From positions 107,857 to 171,856 of the forward strand of contig CAKOGP040002269.1 in assembly GCA_933822405.4 (NCBI GenBank): 64,000 nucleotides of DNA. The letters run 5' to 3'. The translations under genes were made by a program, and so were the position numbers. This document shows, piece by piece, positions 49,701 through 58,707 of this stretch. Under the pieces are notes generated by a model. The model saw only the letters and a list, made by a program, of their open reading frames with translations. It was not told the origin of the DNA and searched no databases. This DNA is from Cylindrotheca closterium (taxonomy: Eukaryota > Bacillariophyta > Bacillariophyceae > Bacillariales > Bacillariaceae). The first letter of the stretch is position 1. Each line of letters starts with the position of its first letter.

Positions 49701-49994
49701 GATGGAAAGACTGTATTGAACGACTTTACCGAACTAGGAAACGAATGGCAAGTTTCGCCATCGGATGGTAGATTCTTCCACGAGGTAGCCCGAAGACCCC
49801 AGTTCCCGGAGAAGTGTTGGCTCCCAGAAGATCCTCGTGGTGATCGCAGACGTCGTTTGGAAGAGTCCAACATTACAGAAGATCAAGCGGAAGCCGCTTG
49901 CGCTGGACTCGATGACGAATTCAGCCGCAAGGGCTGTGTGTACGATGTTCTAGCCACTCAAGACTTGGATATGGTTGGCGCATACCAATCATAG
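46779..49994 (+). CDS. Secreted trypsin-like serine protease with PTSG-repeat linker and GDPH/VWD domain, three exons
   Basis: Spliced model join(46779-47803, 47888-49131, 49243-49994), 1006 residues; both introns GT-AG. ATG at 46779, then a signal peptide (CLLPMMLFGFALLGAFVDGG). The protease domain spans ~220-460: GACTGWLLGNDNVIVTNAHC (His near 267), DYVLIKL (Asp near 324) and ESGSSGAPV (Ser near 415), so the triad is intact. A beta-sandwich module with DGMCCQ follows, found in other secreted algal proteins. About 160 residues of Pro-Thr-Ser-Gly repeats (585-745) form an extended, probably glycosylated stalk. The C-terminal part begins with GDPHFKTW and FHGQCDIVM, a VWD-like domain; GDPH is the autocleavage site of VWD proteins and names a domain of diatom adhesive-trail proteins. 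Likely extracellular, perhaps in mucilage or adhesion. A DVLATQDLDM end matches the domain. Confidence 0.88.
48610..49095 (+). repeat. PTSG-coding minisatellite inside the protease gene
   Basis: Irregular 12-base units coding Gly-Pro-Thr-Ser with synonymous variation; about 38 Pro-Thr/Ser steps. An antisense open frame (48611-49309) is a shadow of it. Confidence 0.8.
49211..49235 (+). repeat. (CT)n microsatellite serving as polypyrimidine tract
   Basis: About 12 CT units end 7 bases before the AG acceptor of the last intron of the protease gene. Length change here could affect splicing. Confidence 0.8.
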
Positions 49995-50163
49995 ACTCTT
50001 AGAGAATAGTAATAATCATGCTAAGAATAGACATATTTTAGAAAAACGAAAGAGGAACATCTGTCGAGTAGACGATTCATTCGAATTTGTGGCTAGATAT
50101 GAACAGAGATTACAATCGACCTTGTTGTGTGACAATCGACCTTGGACGCTGCAAGAAGACATT

Positions 50164-51093
50164 TTAATCATCCAACAAGCTTCCCAATTGTGGAACAATA
50201 GCCACCTTGTATCCAAATCGCCCCAACTCCGCTTGAACTTCTGGCTGGTAATCCACCATTAGTTCCACCTTGACGAGTTGCCTCACCAGGGCTATTCTTC
50301 CAACCTTGCTCGAGGCCAAGAGAATTCGATGCGATGGCAATATCGATTCTTTCAAATCGCCAGCATGCAGAATGTTTTGTAATGAATCTTGCTGTTCTTG
50401 TTGCTCCTTCAGAGACGCAGGTGCCGGCTTGGAAGGATCAATGCTTCCAATGACAATGAGATTGTAGTAAGAACCCAATACTTGCAAAATGTGTTGCAAT
50501 TTTGAAATACTACTATCCGCAGGAGTCAAAAAGGGCAAGGAAACCACCATGGTAGAACCCTTGGAAGGAGGTGCCGACAACGTCATTCCTGGAGAGGACC
50601 CCAGTCTCGACAATACCTTGGCTCGTTCTGTGCGACTGGAGGCATCCAGAGTGGTGACAGCTGCCTCGGTATGTCCAAATGCTACTAGACCATCCACTAG
50701 TGCCTTGTGACCACCCAATCCCAACTTGTCTTGAGTCGAAGTGACAAAGGATGGTTTCGATTGACAATCCAACAATACCTCGAGTGCATTGTCGCTCAAA
50801 TTTTGAGGCGTGGGCAATCGACGGTCGGCCATGACTTGAGGAGCCGGAGCTGGCGCGGCAGGTCTTCGCTGTTGTTGGGGGGCCGAACGGACCCGCCGTG
50901 AATTGTTCTCTGCCACAGTAGGAGGAGGTGCTCCAGTGTCTTGGGCTGTGGGTTTAAGAAAGACCCAATAGAAAATGAGCGAGACAATCGCCAAGAGGAC
51001 GGCAGTCCAATTGCTGGTGGGGTCATCATGTGGGATTTCTGAGGCTGTCTCTTCCTCTACAGCAGCTGCTGCAGCAATCAAAAGTGGGATCAT
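50164..51093 (-). CDS. PEX22: PEX22-like peroxisomal membrane protein
   Basis: 309 residues, ATG at 51093. A short N-terminus is followed by a transmembrane helix (WTAVLLAIVSLIFYWVFL, ~30-47), a Pro/Arg-rich linker, then an alpha/beta domain with GSTMVVSLPFLTPADSS, ILQVLGSYYNLIVIGSI and, at the C-terminus, SHRILLASSKVGRIALVRQL followed by VDYQPEVQAELGRF. The last block (L-x-S/C-S-x-x-G-R-x-x-x-V-R-Q-L ... E-x-x-x-x-L-x-R-F) is the best conserved part of plant and fungal PEX22, which anchors the ubiquitin-conjugating enzyme PEX4 to peroxisomes for PEX5 recycling. The family is poorly conserved in sequence, so this call rests on that block plus the single N-terminal membrane span. Confidence 0.62.
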   Translation of the reverse strand: MIPLLIAAAAAVEEETASEIPHDDPTSNWTAVLLAIVSLIFYWVFLKPTAQDTGAPPPTVAENNSRRVRSAPQQQRRPAAPAPAPQVMADRRLPTPQNLSDNALEVLLDCQSKPSFVTSTQDKLGLGGHKALVDGLVAFGHTEAAVTTLDASSRTERAKVLSRLGSSPGMTLSAPPSKGSTMVVSLPFLTPADSSISKLQHILQVLGSYYNLIVIGSIDPSKPAPASLKEQQEQQDSLQNILHAGDLKESILPSHRILLASSKVGRIALVRQLVKVELMVDYQPEVQAELGRFGYKVAIVPQLGSLLDD

Positions 51094-51418
51094 GGTCTTG
51101 CAGAATGTCTCACGGGGTGTTTCCAGTTCTAGTTAGCTGCAATAGTCCAAAAGAGGGTTGTTGAGAACAGTGTCGTCACTCTTGGTTTCATTATTGTCGT
51201 GATGATGATTCTCTCGAGTGGCCGGGCAAGACTCGAAGGAGTCAATTTCACCTGCAGCACTACATCAGTACCACACAAGTTCCGATCCGCACACAATCGT
51301 CACTCGCCATCACTTCTGATTTTATAAAACTCATCTGGCATCTGGCAACTACCGGTATACCGTTAGCTCTGCTACGCATTGTTGCACCTTCTACAACCAA
51401 TCCAAGACGGATTTTCCA
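51094..51418. other. Divergent promoter spacer
   Basis: Between the PEX22-like and acyltransferase genes. TACCGGTA lies at 51350-51357. No gene. Confidence 0.4.
51350..51357. promoter_or_regulatory. TACCGGTA palindrome upstream of the acyltransferase gene
   Basis: Perfect palindrome ending 61 bases before the ATG at 51419. Confidence 0.3.
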
Positions 51419-52876
51419 ATGCCTTTATCAAACCCCAAGAATAACCAATCTCTGCTCATAGCAGCTGGAGCTGTTGCCTTTACGTCGGCTCTTTGGCTGG
51501 TGGAATCCTACCTTCAAAATAGAAGAGATAAACAAGAGAGACAAAAGCGATACGAAACCTGCGAGAAAATACAATTGTCGTCCGTAGAAACTTCCTATGC
51601 CATGTTTCAGAGTATCCAAGGGATTTCCACTCTCACCTGGTACGATGGGAATATTGACCAGGTGCGACATGCCATGTTGGACAAAGTGATGGATATCTGT
51701 CTGGCCAATCCATGGTTGACTGGCCGCTTGGTTCAAACTGGTAATTCATCCAGTGATGTTTCCTTGGTATATTCCAACGCAACATCTGAAAGGATCAGTA
51801 TTGTTAGCACTAGGTCATTTAAAGTCTTGTCGACTTCGGCTGGGATCTCTCGCGACACTCCTTTTCCAGAACTGCCCAAACGGTTGAATCAACTAGAATG
51901 CCTGGTCGGGCCAGGAATTGATCTTGTCGACAACGACGAATACTTTTTCAAGGTTCGATTGATCCCCGATTGCACCCATCCCACTAAAAAGTTTGCACTG
52001 GTAGTGTCCTTGGCCCATTGTGTCGGAGACGGACACACCTTTTACCAATTGCATAATATGCTGAGCATGAAGGATGCCAAAGTGCAAGTATTGGACCCTA
52101 CTCGCAAGCCAAGTCTTACCGATGACATTGCTACTGCTTTGGGTGGAAAAGACCAAGCGGCGTCTCTGGCGGATCCGCCTCCAGGATTTATCGTCAGATT
52201 CCTAAAGGGCGTCATCCTTTCCACCCTGTTTGGTCCACGAACCAAGGTGGAACTCTTTTGGATCAATCAAGATTGGATTCAAAACGAAAAAGACCAAGTT
52301 GCCACGGATCAAACGAAAAAAGAAGGAAACGATACTAATGGGATCAGCTACGTGTCGACCAACGACATTCTGACTGCTCGATTCTTTCAGCTATGTGAAA
52401 CAGACCAGGGAATCATGTCCATCAACTTTCGTGGCAAACTACCAGGTTGCGAACCAAACATGGCCGGTAATTATTTCAACTACTTGGTCTGCCGACCGGG
52501 AGATTGCGACTCTCCGGCACAGATTCGTTCGGCGGTCCAAGAGATTTGCAGTGGCACCCCACGGAAACCCACATCGTCACCCATGAGTTCATGGCAGCAC
52601 ATGGCTTCCAGTCGGCTCTTTGCGGCCACTTCCAACTGGACTACCTTTTGCAAACCAGTGTATCTTGACAATTGTCAACAAGATGTTCACATTCCCGTCA
52701 TTCCCTGCGATTCCCAGTCGGCTCCAGCTCGGTTTGTGACGGGACTCTTTTTGTTTCGGCCGACCCATGATGATGCCGCAGGAGGCAAACACAAGATTGC
52801 GGCAATGTTTGCCGGACCACCCAAGGTACTGGAGACTTTGAAGCAGTCAGGAATGGTCGGCCCAAGTGTCCATTAG
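51419..52876 (+). CDS. CoA-dependent acyltransferase of the HXXXD superfamily, membrane-anchored
   Basis: 485 residues, ATG at 51419. Residues ~11-30 are a hydrophobic anchor (LLIAAGAVAFTSALWLVESY) followed by a Lys/Arg-rich stretch, which places the enzyme on the cytosolic face. The catalytic motif H-C-V-G-D-G lies at 200-205 (in SLAHCVGDGHTFYQLH), as in BAHD, condensation-domain and chloramphenicol-acetyltransferase-like enzymes. NPWLTGRLV in the N-terminal half and VSTNDILTARFFQLC plus MAGNYFNYL in the second half fit the two-lobe fold; the DFGWG motif of plant BAHD enzymes is not seen. It probably moves an acyl group from CoA to an alcohol or amine; the acceptor is unknown. Confidence 0.78.
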   Translation: MPLSNPKNNQSLLIAAGAVAFTSALWLVESYLQNRRDKQERQKRYETCEKIQLSSVETSYAMFQSIQGISTLTWYDGNIDQVRHAMLDKVMDICLANPWLTGRLVQTGNSSSDVSLVYSNATSERISIVSTRSFKVLSTSAGISRDTPFPELPKRLNQLECLVGPGIDLVDNDEYFFKVRLIPDCTHPTKKFALVVSLAHCVGDGHTFYQLHNMLSMKDAKVQVLDPTRKPSLTDDIATALGGKDQAASLADPPPGFIVRFLKGVILSTLFGPRTKVELFWINQDWIQNEKDQVATDQTKKEGNDTNGISYVSTNDILTARFFQLCETDQGIMSINFRGKLPGCEPNMAGNYFNYLVCRPGDCDSPAQIRSAVQEICSGTPRKPTSSPMSSWQHMASSRLFAATSNWTTFCKPVYLDNCQQDVHIPVIPCDSQSAPARFVTGLFLFRPTHDDAAGGKHKIAAMFAGPPKVLETLKQSGMVGPSVH

Positions 52877-53620
52877 AAAAGGAGAAGGACTATCATTGTT
52901 TCACTTGAACGGATTACCGTGATGCCATCGCACCTGGTATGCCCAACCTCGCTCTTATCGTGGGACACTGTCTTGAGATGGGAAAAGAGTTATCAGCAGC
53001 AGCATGGGGGCAACATTTTCTCTCAATAAACTACTCTTGGCCATGGAAACGGGAATGGGTTTCTCACCTCGCCAGTCGTCCATTTCGAATGTCCAAATCA
53101 GTGATAGAGAAAATCCCCACGTCTTCTGGGAATGCGAGGGAAACAATCGGCCCAGCATGATACTGTATGGTTGCAAGCTCGAGTCTGGATTGGTTCCAAC
53201 ATCGATTTGTCTTTCGGTGTGCACAGAGGCAGAATTATGAGATCGCTTGAGGAAACAATCGGCCCAGCATGATACTGTATTTGCATGCTCGAGTCTGTCT
53301 GGATTGGTTCCAACATCGATTTGCCCTTTGATGTGTACCGTATATTAGCAGATTTGTTCGCCGTAACCCATGGATTCTCGTCGCTATGGAGTTACTAAAA
53401 TCGTTGGTTCAAGATATAAAGCTCTAAGACTCGATCGTTAGTTCATTTTGTTGCCTGAACTTGCTTTAGGATCGGATGAAAGAATATTGGGCCTGAATCA
53501 GTACATCTGATCGGTAAAATCAATCGAGCACCAATATTTTACTTCCCTGATTCATACAATACACTCCATCGTGGTTCATTGATATCGATTTCGGCATAGC
53601 ATCGAAAGCAAAGGACAGCA
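52877..53620. other. Spacer with a 112-bp tandem duplication
   Basis: No gene that I can support; open frames at 52939-53240 are not conserved. The repeat is annotated separately. Confidence 0.5.
53139..53340 (+). repeat. Tandem duplication with 112-bp period
   Basis: GGAAACAATCGGCCCAGCAT starts at 53139 and again at 53251; each is followed by GATACTGTAT, GCTCGAGTCTG, GGATTGGTTCCAACATCGAT and TTTG. A few indels separate the copies. Confidence 0.8.
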
Positions 53621-54786
53621 ATGAAGTCGTGGGAAGAGCTGCGTCTTCGGGAAGAAGCGCTGGGTACGTCATAGTTATGCCTCGAACAAATATTATGGCT
53701 GGCGCACCCGCATGTCCTCATTTTTGTAATCATTCTGTTGCTGTTGCTTTAAAATTTCCTTTTGCTCTAATCAAAGGTGGGCTATGTGCAGGTGTGGTCG
53801 GGACGATAATAGGGTTTCCTCTGGATCTGGTAAAGACTAGAATGCAGACTGGAACCACAAAGCAAACCACGATTTTTTCAGTTGGTCAATCCATTGTGAA
53901 GGAAGAGGGAATACGCGCCTTGTACAAAGGACTGTGGCCACCGCTCATATCACTTTCCATTTTGAATACCGTTACCTTTGCGCAATACTCAATGTGGAGG
54001 GAGTTTTACAATGCCAACCCTGGATGGGATCAACGAAATTTCTTTGCTGGTATTTCTTGCGCCCCCGTGTCGGGAGTAGTGTCGACGGTCGAAAATCTTG
54101 TCAAGGTGAGTGCAGAAGCAGAACAAGGAAGGAATGAATCAATGGATAGATCATCACGTTGGTTCCAAGAAATGCCATCATCAATTATATGATTCATTTG
54201 CACCCGTCGCTTGGTAGCATACTGGGTATGAATATGCCACGGATTACTCATCATACTGCCCCTTTCGTAATATAATGTACAGACACAAATGCAGTTGGAC
54301 AACATTACCACAAAGCAATATCGATCATCCTTTTCGTGTGTCAAGACACTGATTCAATCTCATGGAGTTGGGATAATCTACACGGGACACATGATCAATA
54401 CAGTTCGAGAGGCGACCTTTTTGGGGAGTTACTTTTTTGTTTACGAAGGATTGCGAGAGGGACTTGTCCGTTCATCAGCCTTTGCCAATCATGTCCAAGT
54501 CGCGATTCCAATTGCTGGAGGGCTTTCTGGGGCCTTTTCTTGGTTCCTAAGCTTTCCCCTGGACTGTGTTCGAGCAGGAGTACAAGGCCAAAGGCTTCCA
54601 CCGCAACTTGGTGCCAGACAAGTTTTGGTCTCTCTTTTGCGTGAGCGTGGAGTTTGGTCCCTATATTCAGGGGCCAGTGCATCGATAGCTCGAGCATTTT
54701 TGGTCAGTGGCAGCCGTTTCAGTGCCTACGAGGGAGCATTGTGGATGTTGAGGGGAGGGCGAAACTACGAACGTCACCATGACTAA
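53621..54786 (+). CDS. Mitochondrial carrier (SLC25) family protein, three exons
   Basis: Spliced model join(53621-53663, 53777-54105, 54283-54786), 291 residues; both introns GT-AG (113 and 177 bases). ATG at 53621. Three carrier repeats: the first has GFPLDLVKTRMQ, the canonical P-x-D/E-x-x-K-x-R-x-Q; the second has STVENLVKTQMQ, rebuilt across the second intron (K|T), lacking the usual Pro and Asp; the third has SFPLDCVRAGVQ. Six membrane helices are expected, and the length (~290) is typical. The layout is closest to acylcarnitine/amino-acid carriers, but the contact residues are not clear enough to name a substrate. Inner mitochondrial membrane by family knowledge. Confidence 0.9.
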
Positions 54787-55461
54787 CAACAAGCAAAGGA
54801 GGAACCTATCATTGGAATGCATTTGCACACGGCGTCGCAACGTACAGCATCACCAAATAATAGAAATGCACCAATGCCAATGGACTTGCAAACGATTATA
54901 AGGAAGCTCAGCAGCAGCGGCGGCAGCAGCAAAAACAGCGGCAGGAGCAGCAGCAGCAAAAGAAGCAGCAACAGAAGCAGCAGCAACAGAAGCAGCAGCA
55001 ACAGAAGCAACTACAGCAGCATACCACTGAGAAAAGCAGCAACAAGGCCAAGCAGCATCCTCCCATTAGAAAGTGTGGCGCTCCAAACAAAAGACCGGAG
55101 AAAGCAACCAGGAGAAACGAGAACGATATTTGAAACTCTTTCCGTAACAGTACTGTAGGTATTGATACTAGTTATACTGTACATATCGCAGATTGATTGA
55201 TTGGATAATTCTAGTTCTTGTTTAGTATTCTAGTAAAGCAGTGCTGTGCTTGCGTTTGTGTGCGTATTCAGCAGCGCGCAATCAGGAAGCGAGGAGGAGT
55301 TGGATAGTATACGTCAAGAGATAATATCCATCTTCCTCGTCACTTTTTTAGTCATTGTTTGTGATTGTAGGAGTAGTAGTGGTAGTTGTAGTAGTTATAG
55401 TCAGTCAAGGGCAAGTAGTAGTAATGTCACCATTATCATCAAAAGCTTGATAATATTGTGT
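54787..55461. other. Convergent 3' spacer with CAG-type low complexity
   Basis: Between the carrier and RanBP1 3' ends. The poly-Ser and poly-Leu frames through it are products of the microsatellite and not genes. Confidence 0.55.
54908..55015 (+). repeat. Imperfect (GCA/CAG)n microsatellite
   Basis: Runs of GCAGCAGC interrupted by AAAA, GGC and AAC; the last part repeats an AGCAACAGAAGCAGC unit about three times. Confidence 0.8.
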
Positions 55462-56455
55462 TTACTCTTCCTTGGTGGAAAGTTCCTTGAGGGCTTCTGC
55501 TGCTTCATCCGCACCAGCGCCACCGTCGGCACCTGGCTTGTCTTCACCAGCCAGTAGCTTTTCCATCTCTGCTTGACATTCTTCAAAATTCTTTTTGAAT
55601 TCTTGAGCAATATCAGAGTCGGCAAATCTCAAAGCAAAGACAGTTTCTTTCAACTCTCCTTCGGCAAAATCAAAGGCCGACCAGACCCACGATCGGTCCG
55701 ATCCAACATTGGGTTCCAATTTGATGCGTGGATCCAATGCGTGGTTGGCAATGACCTTCATGGTCTTTTCTTGACGCATTAGCAATCGGAGGCGTTGGTG
55801 TTCTTTGTGTCTCAGAATACGGGCTTCACCAATTCCACGTTCCTTCCATGTCTTGTTGCCAGACCCAACGTCCAACAAGGTTTCACCAAACAAAAACAGC
55901 TTGGATCGGACTCCGTAGACGGTTTCTTCGTCTTCTTCTCCGGATTTTACCTCTACTTCTTCCAATTTGACCTATTATAATATAATATAATATGTAATAT
56001 AGTACGGAGAACCATTGGCGTTGGTGTGGAACGTTTGGAGTTGGGACGTATAGAGATGAAAAGTGAAACGGAAGCAGGAAAAAGCCAACACACACGTTTC
56101 AGTATCCAGAATTGGATTGTCCAAGGAAAAGGCAAGAGAAAAAGAGAGAGACAAACAGTGTTGGTGAGATGATTGCAACAATATAGAAAGATGGACAAAA
56201 GTAGGAACGGGATGCGGAAGCAAGGAAGCAAGCAACCAAGGCAAGACGAGAAGTTGAAAATAGCATTGGCTTTTTTCAATCTCTTTTCTTATCACAATGA
56301 TGCTCCTTTGACTACATTCAAAAATGACTCACCACAGGTTCAAATTGGGCAGTAGATTCTTCCTCCTTGGGTTCTTCCTTCTTGGGTTCTTCCTTGGCAG
56401 GTGCCTCTTCAGCATCGGCAGGAGCAGGAGTTGCGGTCTTTTCTTCTTCACTCAT
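55462..56455 (-). CDS. RANBP1: Ran-binding protein 1 (RanBD1 domain), two exons
   Basis: Spliced model complement(55462-55971, 56333-56455), 210 residues; the 361-base intron is GT-AG and falls in FEPV|VKLEEVEV, at the start of the domain. ATG at 56455. An acidic Glu/Ala/Pro-rich N-terminus (EEAPAKEEPKKEEPKEEES) is followed by the Ran-binding PH-like domain: GVRSKLFLFGETLLDVGSGN, then WKERGIGEARILRH, RLLMRQEKTMKVIANH, WVWSAFDFAEGELKETVFAL and FKKNFEECQAEM. It binds Ran-GTP and aids GTP hydrolysis in nuclear transport, in the cytosol. The C-terminus is Gly/Asp-rich. The acceptor of the intron is preceded by an AT-rich TATAATATAATATAAT run. Confidence 0.95.
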
Positions 56456-57053
56456 TTTGAATATTAATTGGGGATGGGAACTAAATAAAAAGGTTGGCTG
56501 TTGGAATTGGCGCTTGTGTTGGTTGAATAGTCGATTGAATGGAATAGAGATAGAGATGGAAAGTCTATCAAACAAGTCAATCGATGGAAGGATCTAAGAA
56601 TAGAGGATGGCTTGGTAGTGACCGTTGAAGGTAGCGTTGTACTGCAGTAGATGGGGATGATGGGCAGCTTTCCAGTGAAGTGTTGGACAGACGCAGGTTT
56701 TTGCTTTTGAATGGCGTGGTTGTCATTGCACGAGCAATGGCCGTAGACTTTGGTACAAAAAGTCACAAGGAATTTGAATGATTCCGTACTATGGCCAGAC
56801 CAGGGAAGCAAATCGAAACTTCTTGGTGTACAACAAAACGGAAGACAAAAAAGTACTGTACTAGGTTTCTTGGTCTGTCCAAAGAGAAGTATTTTATGGA
56901 TGTTTCTCTCTTCACGCTTTATGATTGGTGATGCTACACCGGTACACTCGCGCATATCATGGTTCACTATTTTCAATCCTCATTGAGGATCGGTGCTTCG
57001 AATTTCTGCCATATGCAAAAGTAACAGGATACAGTAGGTCTCTTTCAGGCAAA
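56456..57053. other. RanBP1 promoter region and spacer
   Basis: No gene that I can support; overlapping open frames on both strands look like chance. It contains the RanBP1 5' region. Confidence 0.4.
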
Positions 57054-57127
57054 AGCTTGATCGCGGATTCGAACCACGGACCTCCTCATTACTAATGAGG
57101 TGCTCTAACCAACTGAGCTAAACAAGC
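57054..57127 (-). tRNA. tRNA-Thr (anticodon AGT)
   Basis: Read on the minus strand: acceptor 5' GCTTGTT, D arm GCTC-AGTTGGTTA-GAGC, anticodon arm CCTCA-TTAGTAA-TGAGG with anticodon AGT, variable AGGTC, T arm CGTGG-TTCGAAT-CCGCG, acceptor 3' ATCAAGC and discriminator T. The A box (TAGCTCAGTTGG) and B box (GGTTCGAATCC) are intact and there is no intron. The acceptor stem has one U-U mismatch at 6-67. AGT is modified to inosine and reads ACU/ACC threonine codons. Confidence 0.93.
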
Positions 57128-57219
57128 TTGCCGCCTTATGCAGTTTTGACAGGATACAATCTTTGTTCAGAGCCAAGAAACACCTGCCGCTGCGGTACGC
57201 AGACTTCTGAAACATTCAG

Positions 57220-57265
57220 TGTACGTAGGTACTGTTTTCGGTAATTCAAGTGTCATTTGGAGGCA
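57220..57265 (+). repeat. 46-bp direct repeat, copy 1 (copy 2 at 57393-57438)
   Basis: Identical 46-base blocks starting TGTACGTAGGTACTGTTTTC and ending CATTTGGAGGCA, separated by 127 bases. Confidence 0.9.
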
Positions 57266-57392
57266 ATGAGATTAGAGTATCGGACCGGTCATGTTGACCC
57301 ATGGTTCATCCTTTAAGAACAAAGACATTGCTTTCGGGGGCCGCTGTTGGTCATCTTTTTTTATTTTAACAAGATATAAATTAGTCTTTTAA

Positions 57393-57438
57393 TGTACGTA
57401 GGTACTGTTTTCGGTAATTCAAGTGTCATTTGGAGGCA
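57393..57438 (+). repeat. 46-bp direct repeat, copy 2
   Basis: Exact copy of 57220-57265. Confidence 0.9.
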
Positions 57439-58043
57439 GGTAGTAGTACTGTATCTTTTGACTGGTATACTTCTTGGCTTTCCAGAACGAACGCCATTTT
57501 CTACTGTCAATTCTGCTCACACAGTAGTAGCGTTGTAAATAGTGTAGTAGGTAGCAGGATGCCAGGTAATACGAGTCATTGTTCCACTCTTAAAAAAGCA
57601 GAAGAAGTGCTTTTGCGTTTGTAAAATGAGGGGCGTAACTGGCAGGGTTTTCAATTATGTCTTTTATCAAGACGCAGGCGATATGTGTACGGGTAATTGT
57701 TCTGCTACTGTAGCTAGTAGAAAAATGGGTGGTAGAAAAATTGGTACCGGTACCGGTAGCTTCCTAGAAGCCACATCAAAAAAAAGAACAATTACTCCGA
57801 CGCTAACTACAAACGTGAAAAAAGTGCCTATCCGCACTGTACCAGGACCATACCTACTGGTATGGTTCGCCAAAGACTGAAATACTTAAAAAAGATATCG
57901 CGTAGTCCCAACTTCAGGGCGGATTTTCCGTCGAAGTGGAAAAGTCCGTTCTGCCCACAAGTGAAAAGAATTTTTTTTTAAAAAGGCTTGACGGTCGCAT
58001 CACACCTCCCACAATCCCACAAAAGGCATCCCAGCAACACACC

Positions 58044-58707
58044 ATGCAGTCAGCAATCTATCTCAACAACAGAGCCTCCTCTCTACTCGAAAAGGACTGC
58101 TTCGAAAAAGCCATTGAAACATTGAACCAAGCTCTGAATGCCGTTCAAAAGGTGCCAAAAGACGAATCGTCGTCGTCGTCATCATCATCATTATCATCCT
58201 TTAAGAATTCACCAAAGTTCTCTAGACCACCAAACGGAAAGTATCTGTCAACATAACAAGAGACGCAAAGAACTGGATAATCAAGAGGTGTTTATGTACT
58301 CTCGACCAGTATACGTGTCGCATCTTCCGCAGACAGAAGGAAAAAGATTCTTATCCTGGGTCATCATTTTCAACTTTGCCTTGTGCCATCACCTCATGGC
58401 ACTCCGAGCAGCGGACTACAAGGACAAACACGAAAACCTGCTTCAAGCTCTGAAACTGTACGAAGCATTAGTTGCCTTGCCAATGGAAGGCACTTTTCAA
58501 ATCGAGACCACCTATTTCATGGCCATGATCAACAATTCGGCACAGATTTACCAAATGTTGCATCGACCAAGACAAGCCAAGCAACACTCGGATCAAATGC
58601 TTTCCTTACTCATGGTCACGATTCAAGAAGGGGAAGCTGACACAGTGGACGGGTTTGACGGCTTTTTGCTGAATGCCACGCGAAGATCTCTTGCGGTCGC
58701 TGCATGA
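58044..58707 (+). pseudogene. TPR-like small protein gene, copy 1, frameshifted
   Basis: Starts at the ATG at 58044 (MQSAIYLNNRASSLLEKDCF) and follows the intact copy at 61072-61725 through GKYLST, where a TAA ends the frame at 58254-58256 after 70 residues. Relative to the intact copy, two bases are missing in ACATAACAAGAG (ACATCAAACAAGAG in the other). The rest of the protein continues in another frame to the stop at 58707 with high identity (RRKELDNQEVFMYSR, ALRAADYKDKHENLL, INNSAQIYQMLHRPRQAKQH). Coding for a 70-residue stub or loss of function is expected, unless the assembly is wrong. The Ser run coded at 58167-58200 is longer than in the other copy. Confidence 0.8.

Larger units (their letters stand above)
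57128..58043. other. Spacer with a 46-bp direct repeat and the duplicated promoter of the TPR-like genes
   Basis: The repeat is at 57220-57265 and 57393-57438. From about 57575 onward the sequence resembles 60755 onward, the 5' flank of the second TPR-like copy. A double TACCGGTA lies at 57745-57758. Confidence 0.55.

Noticed and set aside
52939..53240. Short overlapping plus-strand frames
   Set aside because: Run into the 112-bp tandem duplication and show no conserved sequence between its copies.
54783..55158. Poly-Leu, poly-Cys and poly-Ser frames
   Set aside because: All three derive from the CAG-type microsatellite.
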